64,000 nucleotides of DNA. It comes from Muscardinus avellanarius (lineage: Eukaryota; Chordata; Mammalia; Rodentia; Gliridae). The position numbers were made by a program, and so were the translations under genes. Location: contig OY726571.1 of the NCBI GenBank assembly GCA_963383645.1, positions 18,726,599 to 18,790,598 of the forward strand, read 5' to 3'. This document shows, in pieces, positions 51,359 through 61,457 of this stretch. Every line of letters starts with the position of its first letter. The stretch's first letter is position 1. Below the pieces are notes generated by a model, which worked only from the letters and a program-made list of their open reading frames with translations, did no database searches and was not told the DNA's origin.

Positions 51359-52735
51359 ATAAGCATCATTTTTAATTAGATAAAAACCTTTAACTGTCCT
51401 TTCTAACTTCTTTTCTGTATGTTGGACTCAATCCTCCCTAAGCAACTCCATTAATTGGTGGGAGGGTTTTTTTATTGGTCTGTTTTTGTTGTTATTTTTA
51501 TCCTTTTACTTTCTATAAGTTTTTGTTTCTCTCTCTGGAAACGAATATGTCCTGTGAATATGGCATCATTCCTAATTTGAAGTAATGCAATTGCATAGAA
51601 GAAAACTTATTTCATAAATACTTCTGACATAATTAAAAGAAAAAGACGCTTGCAAAAACTAGGCTCAGCTTGTAAGGCTATATATTACAGGTCAAAATAT
51701 AGCCAGACTAGCACTCTCAGGGTCAGAACAACAGCCCACTCCTAAGATGTGTCCAGCGGCCATTTCACTAGGAGCTAAGGGGGAGCATGATCATGAGAAG
51801 AAGAGGTGAAAATATTTTCAAAGAAAAGAAAGAATACTCGAAAATATTAATAGCGGCTGCCTATAAGTGTTGGGATTACAAATTACTTGTTCCTCTTCCC
51901 TGCATCTCTACATCCTCCGAGCCTTATTAAGTCTGAAGTGGGTAGAGAAAGCTCTCTGGTATGAAATTCCCAGGAGTAAAGGTGGCTCTGCTCTTTTGAG
52001 TGGGGACTAGCGGTGCCACCAGTAAGGTGCTGTCATCCATCACGAAGCTGACTCGTCTATTGGTTCTGGCGATTTTCATGGAAGACAACACAGGCGGCTT
52101 TGTCCACATGATAAAAGAGCCACTGAACTTAAATACTACCTCATGTGACACTTTGAAACTCCAAAGAAAATAAAAATAATATGAAAAAGTTGACCTTTTC
52201 CATCCCCCTTCGGTGAGGCTGTTATCTTGAAAACCTGGACACAGTGTTTAAATCAAAGTAGTAACTAATTCCTTTAGACCAAAGTGTTTGAGTTTCTCAG
52301 AGTTTTACAAAACACCCTAAAATGGGTATTATTAATCTAATTTGTAAGGCACACAGATTGAAGCTTACACATTGACGTAAATAAAATCTACTGGTCATTA
52401 ATCCAAAGGTGACTTTTGTCACTTGGCAGTTGTTTTCTGACCTCTGGACACAGAGTAAATGACAGCTTGCACGGCTCCCTCTGTCTGGGATTTTGGATGC
52501 ACCCGGCAGGTCTCCGGCCGCATTGTCCCTTCCGTGTGAACAGTGACAGGGCGCTCTTGTGGGAGTCAACCCCCACCTTTGTCCTGAGCTTGTGCAAATT
52601 AGATGCTTTTACACAGTAAGGAAAAGAACATCCCAACTCTATTACAATAGAAACATTCTCCTCTGAACTTAATGCTGACCCATAAAGATGGTATGTAGCC
52701 TGGGTGGTCAGAAAATGGAAGATATACAAGAAGCC
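51359..52735. other. 1.4-kb unique stretch
   Basis: TTTTACAAAACACCCTAAAATGGGTATTATT near 52300 weakly recalls reverse MIR. No exon recognised; the frames at 52297-52729 overlap on both strands. Confidence 0.45.
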
Positions 52736-52846
52736 AAGGGTGCTGCCACAGGCCCGGAATCCCAGCTACTAGCTAGGGAGGCTAAACTGGGAGGAGACTG
52801 CTTCAAGTTAGGGACACCCTATCTCAAAATAGAAAGGGCTGGGGCC
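52736..52846 (+). mobile_element. Old B1 monomer
   Basis: GGAATCCCAGCTACTAGCTAGGG and CACCCTATCTCAAAATAG. Alu-like wording, no true dID. Confidence 0.7.
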
Positions 52847-52851
52847 AGCAA

Positions 52852-53259
52852 GGGTGGCGCAGTCCTGTAATCCCACTCCTTGGAAGGCTGAGGCAGGAGG
52901 ATTGCAGGTTTGAGACCAGCCTCAGCCATTTAGCAAAAATTCTGTTTCCAAACAAAAAATGGATGGGGGGGGGAGCTGGGCGTGGTGGCGCACGCTGGTA
53001 ATTCCAACACTTGGGAGGCTGAAACTGGAGGATCATGCAGGTTCAAAGCCAACCTCAACTACTTACTGAGACCTTGTTTCCAAATAAAGTATAAATAGGT
53101 CTGTAGCCCAGATGTAAAGAGCCCCTGAGTCCCACCCCCAATACCACAAAAAAAAAAAAAAGAAAGAAAAGGAAAGGAAAGAAAAGAAAAGAAAAGAAAA
53201 AATGGATGAGGGGGTATCTTGGAAGTAGAATGCCCCTGAGTTCAAGCCCTAGTCACACA

Positions 53260-53294
<35 letters not shown>
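52852..53294 (+). mobile_element. B1-dID SINE, old, split by a type C SINE, (CA)n tail
   Basis: B1 at 52852-52972. The dID is at 53201-53257 (GGGGGTATCTTGGAAGTAG), then CA repeats to 53294. Confidence 0.86.
52974..53195 (+). mobile_element. B1-dID SINE, type C, nested, purine tail
   Basis: AGCTGGGCGTGGTGGCGC head, a type C dID with a GGGAGTA deletion (AGGTCTGTAGCCC), then A/GAAA tail. The TSD AAAAAATGGATGRGGGG flanks it. Confidence 0.9.
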
Positions 53295-53358
53295 GCCAGA
53301 CATGTAGCTCAGTGCCCTAGCATGCACAAGGCCCTGGGTTTAATCCTCAGTACCACAT
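53295..53358 (+). mobile_element. Standalone undeleted ID-like SINE
   Basis: GACATGTAGCTCAGTGCCC, TAGCATGCACAAGGC and GGGTTTAATCCTCAGTACC. Confidence 0.75.
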
Positions 53359-53601
53359 CTGAAGAAGAAGAAGGAGGAGACACAACAGCAGCATATATAA
53401 AGAAGAGTACACTTATTCTGGAAAAATATCATTTTCCAGTCTGGTGAAGGCCCTCAAAAGTTAGCTGTTATGTAAGAAAATGTTAAATTATGTTCTGTTT
53501 CCTCTTTGTGCTTCATAATTTCTTTGCTTTATGATGACTAAAAATAAATTCATTCCCTGTGTGGATATATAATGCACATGCGTGTGCATGCATGCGTGTG
53601 T

Positions 53602-53795
53602 GTTGGTACTCAAGATTGAGCCAGGGGCATTTTATCTCTAACTTACACGCGCCCAGCACTGTTTTATTTTGAAACAGGGTCTCACTAAACTGAAGAAGTT
53701 CTTGCTAAATTACTGAGGGTGGCCTCAAATCTACAATCCTCCTGTCGCAACCTCCCACGCACTGGGATTATAGGAGTGAGCCACCACACCCTGGT
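53602..53795 (-). mobile_element. B1-dID SINE, old, antisense
   Basis: CAAGATTGAGCCAGGGGC, TTTATTTTGAAACAGG and CACCACACCCTGG. Confidence 0.84.
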
Positions 53796-53853
53796 GATAT
53801 GTGTATTTTGTTTCCTGAAGTTAGGCTTTTAGACTTTCAAAAAGTATTTAGAA

Positions 53854-54050
53854 ACCAGGCACGGTGGCACATGCTTGTAATCCCAATACTTGGGAGGCTA
53901 GGACAGGCAGATCACAGATTTGAGGCCAGCCTCAGCAATTTAGTAAGACTTGCAGCAGCCTAGCCAGACCCTGTTTCAAAACAAAAAAAAGAAAAGGGCT
54001 GGGAATGTATCTTGGAGGTAGACTGCCCCTGAGTTCAATCACCACTAAAA
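53854..54050 (+). mobile_element. B1-dID SINE, old
   Basis: AACCAGGCACGGTGGCACATG head and dID GGGAATGTATCTTGGAGG. Confidence 0.86.
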
Positions 54051-54083
54051 ACCACCCTCCCCTGCAAAAGAAAAGCATTTCTA

Positions 54084-54316
54084 GGTGGGACATAGTGGCG
54101 CACACTTATAATCCCAGCTTTGGGGAGGCTGAGACAGGAGGATTGTGGTTTGTGGACAGCCTCGGCTATTTAGTGAGGCCCTCCGCAACTTAGTGAGACC
54201 CTGTTTCAAAATAAAGAATAAAAAATAGGGCAGAGGGTGTAGCTCAGAGGCTGAATGCCCCTGGGTTCCATCCCCAGACCCGCAAAAATAAAATAAAATA
54301 AAATAAAATAAAATAA
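54084..54316 (+). mobile_element. B1-dID SINE, type B, (AAAAT)n tail
   Basis: dID GGCTGAATGCCCC with a CAGACCCGC end. AAAAT repeats at 54290-54316. The perfect TSD AAAAGCATTTCT is at 54072-54083 and 54317-54328. Confidence 0.93.
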
Positions 54317-54328
54317 AAAAGCATTTCT

Positions 54329-54774
54329 CAGCAAAGGGTAAAATAGAACATGCAATACTGCCGCGCAGGTAAGGGTGTTCCCCGCAGTACCCTCCGAGGT
54401 ACCTGGGGCAGGTGCACTCCGAGGTGCATAGAGAGAAGCCTCGGGCTTCAAGTGTCACTGGCAAGGTGGACACTAGAACTGGCCGCAGAGCCAGCAGAGC
54501 TGTCTTCATGCCAAGTCAACTGCATGCCGCGAATTTCTTGAACACCCGCAAAACACCAAGTACTGTTCCAGGGTCAGGGACAGAATGAAGACCATGAGAA
54601 ACAAGAGCCTCACTTTCACGGTTTATATTCTAATGCAGAGAGACCACCTACTAAACACATAAGGAAAATTTTAGATTGCCCTATGTGCTCCAAAGATTAA
54701 AAAAAAAAAAAAAGAACAGAAAATGAGAGATTAAAACTCGAGATCAGAAAAATTCATTTGTGCAAAGACCTCCA
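54329..54774. other. Unique sequence with possible old LINE/MIR remnant
   Basis: CAAGTACTGTTCCAGGGTCAGG at 54557-54580 resembles an ancient repeat end. The rest is unrecognised; 54360-54540 has raised GC. Confidence 0.35.
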
Positions 54775-54980
54775 AGCCAGGCATGGGGGCGCATGCGTGT
54801 AATCCCAGCCTTTGGGAGGCGGAACGGGAGGATCGCGGTTCAAGGACAGCCCCAGCTGCTACTTAAGGCCCTTTGCAACTCAGTGAGACCCTGTTTCAAA
54901 ATAAAGAATAATAGGGCTGGGCGTGTAGCTCAGAGGTAGAATGCCTCTGGGTTCCATCCCCAGTACCTCAAAAAAAAAGA
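54775..54980 (+). mobile_element. B1-dID SINE, type A
   Basis: AGCCAGGCATGGGGGCGCATG head, short linker (AAAGAATAATAGGG) and dID GGTAGAATGCCTC. Confidence 0.9.
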
Positions 54981-55379
54981 TCCCAAAAAGAGAATTCCGA
55001 GGAGGAGACCAACAGATGCAAACACTCCGTGGCAGGGAAATGTGTGGGGTTTATTCACAATGGAAAAAAACAAGTGAAAAAGAGAAGCAGAGGGCGAGAA
55101 GAAGGCGGGAGGCCAAACCACAGAGGACTTCCACTGAACTGGCACTAGATTTTATTTGATGATGAGGTGGGAAATCTATGCTTTTCATCCGACTTTGCTT
55201 CTGAGATTCAATATACCCTTTGTTTAAGAATAACATCTTTTGCCGGGCGTGGTGGCGCACGCCTGGAATCCCAGTACTTAGGAAGTTGAGACAAGAGGAT
55301 TGCAGGTTTGAGACCGGCCTCAGCAACTTGTTGAGGCCCTCACCAACCAAGCGAGAACTTGTTTCAAAATAAAAATTAA

Positions 55380-55569
55380 GCCGGGCGTGGTGGCACACGC
55401 TTGTAATCCCCGTGCTTGGGAGGCTGAGACAGGAGGATCGCGCAGGTTTGAAGCCAGCCTCAGCTGGCTTAAGAGACCCTGTTTCCAAATAAAATATAAA
55501 ATAGGTCTGGGAGTGTAGCCTGGAGGTAGAAGGCGTCTGGGTTCCGTTCCCAGTACCACCAAAAAAATA
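55380..55569 (+). mobile_element. B1-dID SINE, C-to-D intermediate, nested
   Basis: B1 with stem GCCAGC-CTCA-GCTGGC and CTTAAGAGACCC (type D), but a dID with a conventional CTGGGTTCCGTTCCCAG. TSD AAAATAAAAATTAA at 55366-55379 and 55570-55583. Confidence 0.93.
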
Positions 55570-55583
55570 AAAATAAAAATTAA

Positions 55584-55808
55584 GCGGGGCGTGGTGGTAC
55601 ATGCTTGTAATCCCTGTGTTTGGGAGGCTGAGACAGGAGGATCACACAGGTTCGAAGCCAGCCTCAGCTACTTAGTGAGGCTCTCAGCAACTTAGTGAGA
55701 CCCTGTTTCCAAATAAAGTATAAAATAGGTCTGGGAGTATAGCCCAGAGGTAGAAAGCCTCTGGGTTCCACCCCCAGTACCATAATAAATAAATAAATAA
55801 ATAACATT
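55584..55808 (+). mobile_element. B1-dID SINE, type C, nested
   Basis: GCGGGGCGTGGTGGTACATG head and full type C, with an AAAT tail. It uses the target copy left by the previous insertion. Confidence 0.92.
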
Positions 55809-55892
55809 AAAAGGGCTGGAAGTATAGCTTGGAGGTACAATGGCCCTGGGTCCAATCCCCAGCACCACCACACACACAAAGAAAAAGATGTG

Positions 55893-55899
<7 letters not shown>

Positions 55900-55934
<35 letters not shown>

Positions 55935-56127
55935 ACTGGGGATTGAAATCAGGGGCATTCTACCTCTGAGCTATACCCCCAGCCCTATTCTTTATTCTTT
56001 TTTTGAAACAGGGACTCATTAAGTTGTGGAGGGTCTCAATAAATACCTGAGGCTGACCATGAAACTGTGATCCTCTTGTCTCAGCCTCACAAGTACTGGG
56101 ATTACAAATGGTGCCACCACTCCCAAG
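55900..56127 (-). mobile_element. B1-dID SINE with (TTG)n tail, antisense
   Basis: TTG repeat at 55900-55934, dID GGGATTGAAATCAGGGGC and old B1. Confidence 0.87.
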
Positions 56128-56187
56128 TAAAAAGATATAATTTAATAATCATGGATACTCTCTGTTTTACCTGAATTCATGACTTTT

Positions 56188-56412
56188 TTTTTTGTTGTTG
56201 TTGTTCATTTGTTTTGTTTTTGTTTTTGTTTTGGTGGTACTGGGGTTCCTAGAAACCCTTCTACCTCCGAGCTACACTCCCAGACCTATTTTATATTTTT
56301 TATTTGGAAACAGGGTCTCCTAAGCCAGTGAGGCTGACTTCTAGTCAGCGCGATCCTCCTGTCTCCACCTCCCAAGCGCGGGTATTACGAGCGTGCACCA
56401 CAACGCCTGGCT
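56188..56412 (-). mobile_element. B1-dID SINE, type D, antisense
   Basis: T/TTG/GTTTT tail, dID GGGTTCCTAGAAACCC, and a shortened B1 whose stem is decayed (GCCAGTGAGGCTGAC). Confidence 0.9.
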
Positions 56413-56544
56413 GACATGTTTAATAGTCCTAATGTTTATCTCTCCATCCTTTGTACATATTTAGCATAACAGAACTGTGCTATGTTGAAAATAATATCCA
56501 ATTGGTAAACTATGTACTTGAGAACCCCTGGTTATCACTGGTTA

Positions 56545-56660
56545 GGAATATGGGATGAGGTTTGAATCCTGACATGGTTCCTTAACTCACTGGAGACAGG
56601 AAAGTTAGTAGTGCTTTTGTGGCACGATTGTACCATCTGTCTAAAATGGAGAAACTCTTG
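56545..56660 (+). mobile_element. MIR SINE remnant
   Basis: GATGAGGTTTGAATCCTGAC, GGTTCCTTAACTCACTGG and CCATCTGTCTAAAATGG. Confidence 0.6.
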
Positions 56661-56713
56661 TTTCTACTTCTAGTGCTATAGATAACACAGAAGAGTATGT
56701 ATTGATGGTGTTC

Positions 56714-56860
56714 TCACATTTGGGAGGCTGAGACAGGAGGATCGCAGGTTCACGGCCAGCCTCAGCTACTTAGTGAGGCCCTCCGCAACTTAGTGAGACC
56801 TTTTATCAAAATAAAGAATAAAAAAAGAAAGAATTTGTTACTGCAAAAAAAAAAAAAGAA
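56714..56860 (+). mobile_element. 5'-truncated B1 whose dID is replaced by flank sequence
   Basis: B1 from CACATTTGGGAGGCTG to the type A/B linker (AAATAAAGAATAAAAAA). Then AGAATTTGTTACTGC and poly(A) replace the dID. AGAAGAATTTGTTATTG follows. Confidence 0.78.
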
Positions 56861-56924
56861 GAAGAATTTGTTATTGGTGAACTGTACTTTCTGCCTAATG
56901 GTAATATGTCAGGGATGATGATTT

Positions 56925-57130
56925 ATTTTATTTTTTTTATTTATTTATTTTGTGGTGCTAGGGTTCCTGGAAACTCTTCTACCTCTAGGCTACACTCCCA
57001 GACCTATTTTATACTTTTTATTTGGAAACAGGGTCTCTTAAGCCAGCGCGGCTGGCTTCGAACCTGCACGATCCTCCTGTCTCCGCCTCCCAAGCGCGGG
57101 GATTACAAGGGTGCGCCACCACGGCCAGCT
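56925..57130 (-). mobile_element. B1-dID SINE, type D, antisense, young
   Basis: TTTA tail, dID GGGTTCCTGGAAACTC and stem GCCAGC-CGC-GCTGGC. TSD AGGRATGATGATTT at 56911-56924 and 57131-57144. Confidence 0.93.
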
Positions 57131-57144
57131 AGGAATGATGATTT

Positions 57145-57450
57145 GACTGCCCCTAAGTCTGTGGCTTTTTCTGGTAACTCACTGTCGTAGAAGCACACAA
57201 CTCAGAAAGCACATTCGCTCGTTGAATTAGTTGGAGTTAGATCACGATGTCGTGTTGGCATTCTTATTTCTCAGTCAGTGTGTTCTATGTGACGTCCTAC
57301 CTCAGTAGTAGCATTGTTCTTGGCATATTTATGTTGAAACTACTGAGTCTTGGTCTGTATTCAAGAGGGACTGCTTAGTGCTTGCTCAATCCCCACTTCC
57401 AGATTTATTTTTTTAGATCCTGCTTCATAACAAAAAATAAATAAAAAATA
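57145..57450. other. Unique sequence
   Basis: Nothing recognised. Confidence 0.5.
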
Positions 57451-57451
57451 A

Positions 57452-57510
57452 AATATGCTGGAGGTATAGCTCAAAGACAGAATGCTCCTGTGTTGAATCC
57501 GCAGTATACA
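57452..57510 (+). mobile_element. Lone dID unit
   Basis: ATGCTGGAGGTATAGCTCAAAG...GAATCCGCAGTATAC. Confidence 0.75.
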
Positions 57511-57531
57511 AAAAATAAATAAATACATAAG

Positions 57532-57640
57532 AGACGGGAAGATCTCACTATGTTGCACAGGCTGGCCCTTAACTCCTGGGCTCAGGGATCTTCACACATC
57601 AGCTTCCCGCGTACCTGGGACTATAGGTGCGCACATAGAA
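57532..57640 (-). mobile_element. Old 7SL-derived monomer (Alu-like B1), antisense
   Basis: GATCTCACTATGTTGCACAGG, CTTAACTCCTGGGCTCAGGG and CTGGGACTATAGGTGCG match the ancestral 7SL wording better than later B1-dID. Confidence 0.75.
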
Positions 57641-57704
57641 GACCATGAGGGCTGTGCCAGGCTTTCCCTCGAATTTTATTCATTTCCCCCCTTTGGGGGA
57701 TGGT

Positions 57705-57890
57705 AAGGGCAGGAGGACTAGGGATTGAACCCAGGGGCACTCTACCACTGAACTACAGCCCCAGCTCTTTTTATTTTGAGACAGAGTCTCATTAAGTTGC
57801 CCAGGCTGGTGTGGAACTCACAGTCATCCTCCCACCTCAGTGGCTCTGAGTGGCGGGAATTACAGGTATGCACCACCAGGTCTGGTGGTT
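57705..57890 (-). mobile_element. B1-dID SINE, old, antisense
   Basis: CTAGGGATTGAACCCAGGGGC, CTCTACCACTGAACTACAG, linker TTTTTATTTTGAGAC and B1 with TTGCCCAGGCTGGTGTGG. Confidence 0.83.
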
Positions 57891-57901
57891 CTCTAATTTT
57901 A

Positions 57902-58130
57902 TTTTATTTTTTCATTTTATTTACTTATTTATTTATTTATTTTTATGGTACTGGGTGTGGAACCCAGAGGCTTTCTACCTCTGGGTTATACTGCCAGCCC
58001 TATTTTATATTTTATTTGGAAACAGGGTCTCACTAAGTTGCTGAGAGCCTCACTAGTAGCTGAGGCTGGCTTCAAACCTGTGCGATCCTCAAGTGCGGGG
58101 ATTACAAGCATGTGCCACCATGCCCGGCTC
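57902..58130 (-). mobile_element. B1-dID SINE, type C, antisense
   Basis: TTTA/ATTT tail and type C dID. The B1 core CTCCTGTCTCAGCCTCC is deleted (GATCCTCAAGTGCGGGG). TSD CTCTAATTTT. Confidence 0.9.
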
Positions 58131-58335
58131 CTCTAATTTTACTTTTAAAGTAGAGAACAGTTCTTTTTCTCACTCAGGCACTTCCTGTCTGGTTACAGTT
58201 ACACTGTTAACAAGTTTCTCTAAGTAGATGACACTGAAAAATCATCAAAAGTAAAGACATGCGGTCTCTAAAAGGGTAAAGGAAAGAGTCACCTCCACGG
58301 TAAGTCTTGAATGACACTAAAAAAGAACCAGAGAA

Positions 58336-58514
58336 GCCAGGCGTGGTGACGCACATGTATAATCTCAGTACTCAGGAGGCTGAGGCAGGAGGATCACAGG
58401 TTCAAAGCCATCCTCGGCAACTTAGGGAGACCCTGTTTCCAAATAAAAACTAAGACAGAGCTGGGAATTGAACTCAGGGGCATTCTGCCTCTGGAGTTCA
58501 ATCCCCAGTACGAA
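58336..58514 (+). mobile_element. B1-dID SINE with an inverted segment in the dID
   Basis: AGCCAGGCGTGGTGACGCAC head, normal B1 and linker. The dID middle reads in the antisense direction (AATTGAACTCAGGGGCATTC) and then returns to sense (GAGTTCAATCCCCAGTAC). Confidence 0.92.
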
Positions 58515-59004
58515 AACAAATAAATCAGAAACAGAGCAGAGACTCCAAGTAGAAAACTAAAAGTGAAGAGGTTAGCATCCTGTCGATTTTACCTTTAAGG
58601 TGAGATTTTAAGGAAAGTAACGCTCCACTGTCTTTTGCCATGATCAGGACGAAACATTGATATGTTAACCACATTCTTTGCCTTTCATGCTGAGGTGTGA
58701 TTAAAAAAAAAAAAAAAAAGAGCAGCAAAGCATTTGTAAAATGAACCGTCTTTCTAGCTCCTCAGCTTCTGCAGATGCTCCTAACTTGCTACTGCTTTCG
58801 TGTTACATTTTACTGGGAACCTTCTTCTTGTGTGGGAATTACATTTGCTAAATAGGTCTCCCTAAAAGTCAACAAACACAGACCCACGGAAACTCCCTCC
58901 CTTTGGGCTCCTCCTTTGTCTTACTTTCTCTGCTCTTCGTTCCGTTTCCCCCTTTTGCTTCCCCCTTTATTCTTTTTCTTTTCAAAGACTAGACCGGCAC
59001 TGCC

Positions 59005-59052
<48 letters not shown>

Positions 59053-59734
59053 TTCATTCGGCTGCATCTGCTAATGATTGGCTTCTTCCCAAAAAAGGAC
59101 AAAGGGTCGTGGAGAGGAGCCGTCCTTCACCAGAGATCTGGCCCCTGACTGCAATCGGTACAAGGAACTATCATTCCAACTTGGCAGAAAATTAAGTCAT
59201 CGGATCCATCTGTGGTGGTTTGCACGCTTTTAAAAAGAAATTAACTTCAACATGTACCTCTGATTTCGGTAAGAAAGGGCACAAAGTAAAGGCGCACACC
59301 TAAGATTATTCATCTAGCTGATTGATCTATTAATCTTGCCTGGCAAAGTCAACCACCTTCTTTCTAGAGGACTTCTCTTCATAGACGTTTGCATTTGTGT
59401 TACATACAGAGTAATTGGATGTTTTAAAGGTTTTTATAAGAAAGTAGGAGCCTAACATAAATAATGAAATTTCTGCAAGTATGTATGTATGTATGTACAT
59501 GCATAGTTCATAACTGTAACTGCTATACTTCTGAAAAATAACATTTGAGAGTTCAGAGTCTGAAATCCAAAATAATGTGATGGCATTATATGAAGGCAAG
59601 AATATGAATTATACTTAAAATTTCAATAAAGTTTCAATAAAATGCTAATAATTTTCACTACAAATAACAAGAGAAACATCTCAAAGTTTAAAGTATGATA
59701 AGAGTTGTTTTATACCTACAGCTATAGAGAAGTG
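58515..59734. other. 1.2-kb SINE-free unique stretch with (CA)n
   Basis: CA repeat at 59011-59049 and a short GTAT repeat near 59480. No exon or RNA gene recognised. Confidence 0.5.
59011..59049. repeat. (CA)n microsatellite
   Basis: CA repeat, pure up to a terminal CGCA, without an attached SINE. Confidence 0.96.
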
Positions 59735-60180
59735 GCTAGAGATTAAGAACAGGAACTATGGTGTTTCACTGTCTTATTTTAAATCCCGTTTTATTATTGT
59801 TGTTTTAGCTATGTAATGTGGAAAAAATATCTCCTCTGTCTATATTTCTGTTTTATCATTTGTAATTTGTAAGCAGGTGAACGAGAGGATTGTTCTCGCC
59901 AGGTACAGTGGTGAACACCTGGAATCCCAGTACATGGGAGGCTGAGACAGGAGGATTGAAGATTTGAATCTAGCCTTAGCAACTTAGTGAAGCTGTCAGC
60001 AGCTTAGCAAGATCATTTCCAAAATAAAATAAAATAGGGCTGGATGTCTATCTCAGAAGTAGAATGCCCCTGGATTCAACCCCAGTACAAAAAAAAAAAA
60101 AAAAAAATTCAATGAATCAATTTGAGTAAAGTTCCAACAACGATGCCTGTCATATAATAGGTGATACAGAGATGATATTT
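59735..60180 (+). mobile_element. MIR SINE remnant split by a B1-dID SINE
   Basis: 5' part 59735-59896 (GATTAAGAACAGGAACTATGG, TTAGCTATGTAATGTGG, TTATCATTTGTAA). 3' part 60108-60180 (AGTTCCAACAACGATGCCTG, ATAATAGGTGATACAG). Confidence 0.7.
59897..60107 (+). mobile_element. B1-dID SINE inside the MIR
   Basis: GCCAGGTACAGTGGTGAACAC head and dID GGATGTCTATCTCAGAAG. Poly(A). Confidence 0.88.
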
Positions 60181-60199
60181 CACATTAAGATTGCTTCTA

Positions 60200-60419
60200 G
60201 CTGGGCGTGGTGGCACACACTTGTAATCCTACTGTTTGGGAGGCTGAGACAGGAGGATCGCACAGGTTCAAAACCAGCCTCAGCTACTTAGTGAGGCTCT
60301 CAGCAACTTAGTGAGACCCTGTTTCCAAATAAAGTATAAAATAGGTCTGGGAGGATAGCCCGGAGGTAGAAAGCCTCTGGGTTCCACCCCCAGTACCACC
60401 AAAAAAAAAAAAAAAAAAA
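60200..60419 (+). mobile_element. B1-dID SINE, type C, young
   Basis: Near-consensus type C with poly(A). The perfect TSD AAGATTGCTTCTA is at 60187-60199 and 60420-60432. Confidence 0.95.
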
Positions 60420-60432
60420 AAGATTGCTTCTA

Positions 60433-60857
60433 ACAAAAACCATTATGGGTACACATTTGTTCTATTATTAATTTTCTTTGCCTTCAGCAAGTCATTTTAA
60501 TCACAATTTTCTCATTTGCAAAAAGGAGACAGATTGGACTTAATTTCTAACATTCCTCCTAGATATTTTTATTTCTCTGACCTTTATTAAACAGCAAAGG
60601 TACATAAAATAAATTAAATATTGTTATGTATGATATAGTCAACAAAACATATAGTAATCGAATCATAGTAACTGAATAACTGATTATAAACATATCTCAT
60701 TCATGAGCCAAATTTGGGAATACAGATATAATAGAATATTAATAAATAATAATAAAATATGCCTTCCAGCCTAGCTAGGAGGCATGGCAGAAAACTGTAT
60801 CCAACATGTTGATAAAATCGCCTATGTGGTCATTCACTGTAATAAAAAGAGACTTGA
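60433..60857. other. Unique AT-rich sequence, weak MIR signal at 60483-60560
   Basis: CAGCAAGTCATTTTAATCAC and TCTCATTTGCAAAAAGGAG are MIR-like. Otherwise nothing recognised. Confidence 0.4.
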
Positions 60858-61040
60858 AGCTGGGTATGGTGGCACACACTTACAATCCCAGTACTTGGGA
60901 AGCTGAGGCCGGGGATTGCAGATTGAGGAGAGCCTCAAGAATTTCATGAGGCCCACCGCAACTTCGTGAGACCATGTTTCAAAATACAAAACGAGATGGG
61001 CGGTAGCTCAGAATTAGAATGCCCCTGGGTTCAATCCCAC
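60858..61040 (+). mobile_element. B1-dID SINE, old
   Basis: AGCTGGGTATGGTGGCACAC head and dID GATGGGCGGTAGCTCAG. Confidence 0.86.
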
Positions 61041-61231
61041 AAACAAAACAAAACAAAAAGAAAGGAGCGACTTGGCGATGATTCCTGACTACTCGCCAGG
61101 ATGGAAATCAGGCAGAGTAGCAGTGCTGGACCACGGAGCATCCTGGGATAAGATTCGATGGGCTGCAGCCCCTGGGAAAGAGGAACGATGTTGTGCAAGA
61201 AGTGAAGAGAGGGTCAAAACTGAAAGGATGA

Positions 61232-61426
61232 AGCCGGGCGTGGTGGCGCACGCTTGTAATCCCAGCGTTCAGGAGGCTGAGACGGGAGGACCACGGTTCG
61301 CGGACAGCCTCAGCTGCTTAGGCCCTCTGCAACTCAGTGAGACCCGGTTTCAAAATAAAGAATAAAAAATAGGACAGGGGGTGTAGCTCGGAGGTCTAAT
61401 GCTCCTGGGTTCCATCTCCAGACCAG

Positions 61427-61452
<26 letters not shown>
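61232..61452 (+). mobile_element. B1-dID SINE, type B
   Basis: AGCCGGGCGTGGTGGCGCAC head, dID GGTCTAATGCTCC with a CAGACCAG end, and about 30 A. TSD TGAAAGGATGA. Confidence 0.93.

Positions 61453-61457
<5 letters not shown>

Larger units (their letters stand above)
55242..55868 (+). mobile_element. B1-dID SINE holding two more SINEs in its linker
   Basis: B1 at 55242-55379. The dID is at 55811-55868 (GGAAGTATAGCTTGGAGG). The space between is filled by two complete SINEs. Confidence 0.9.
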
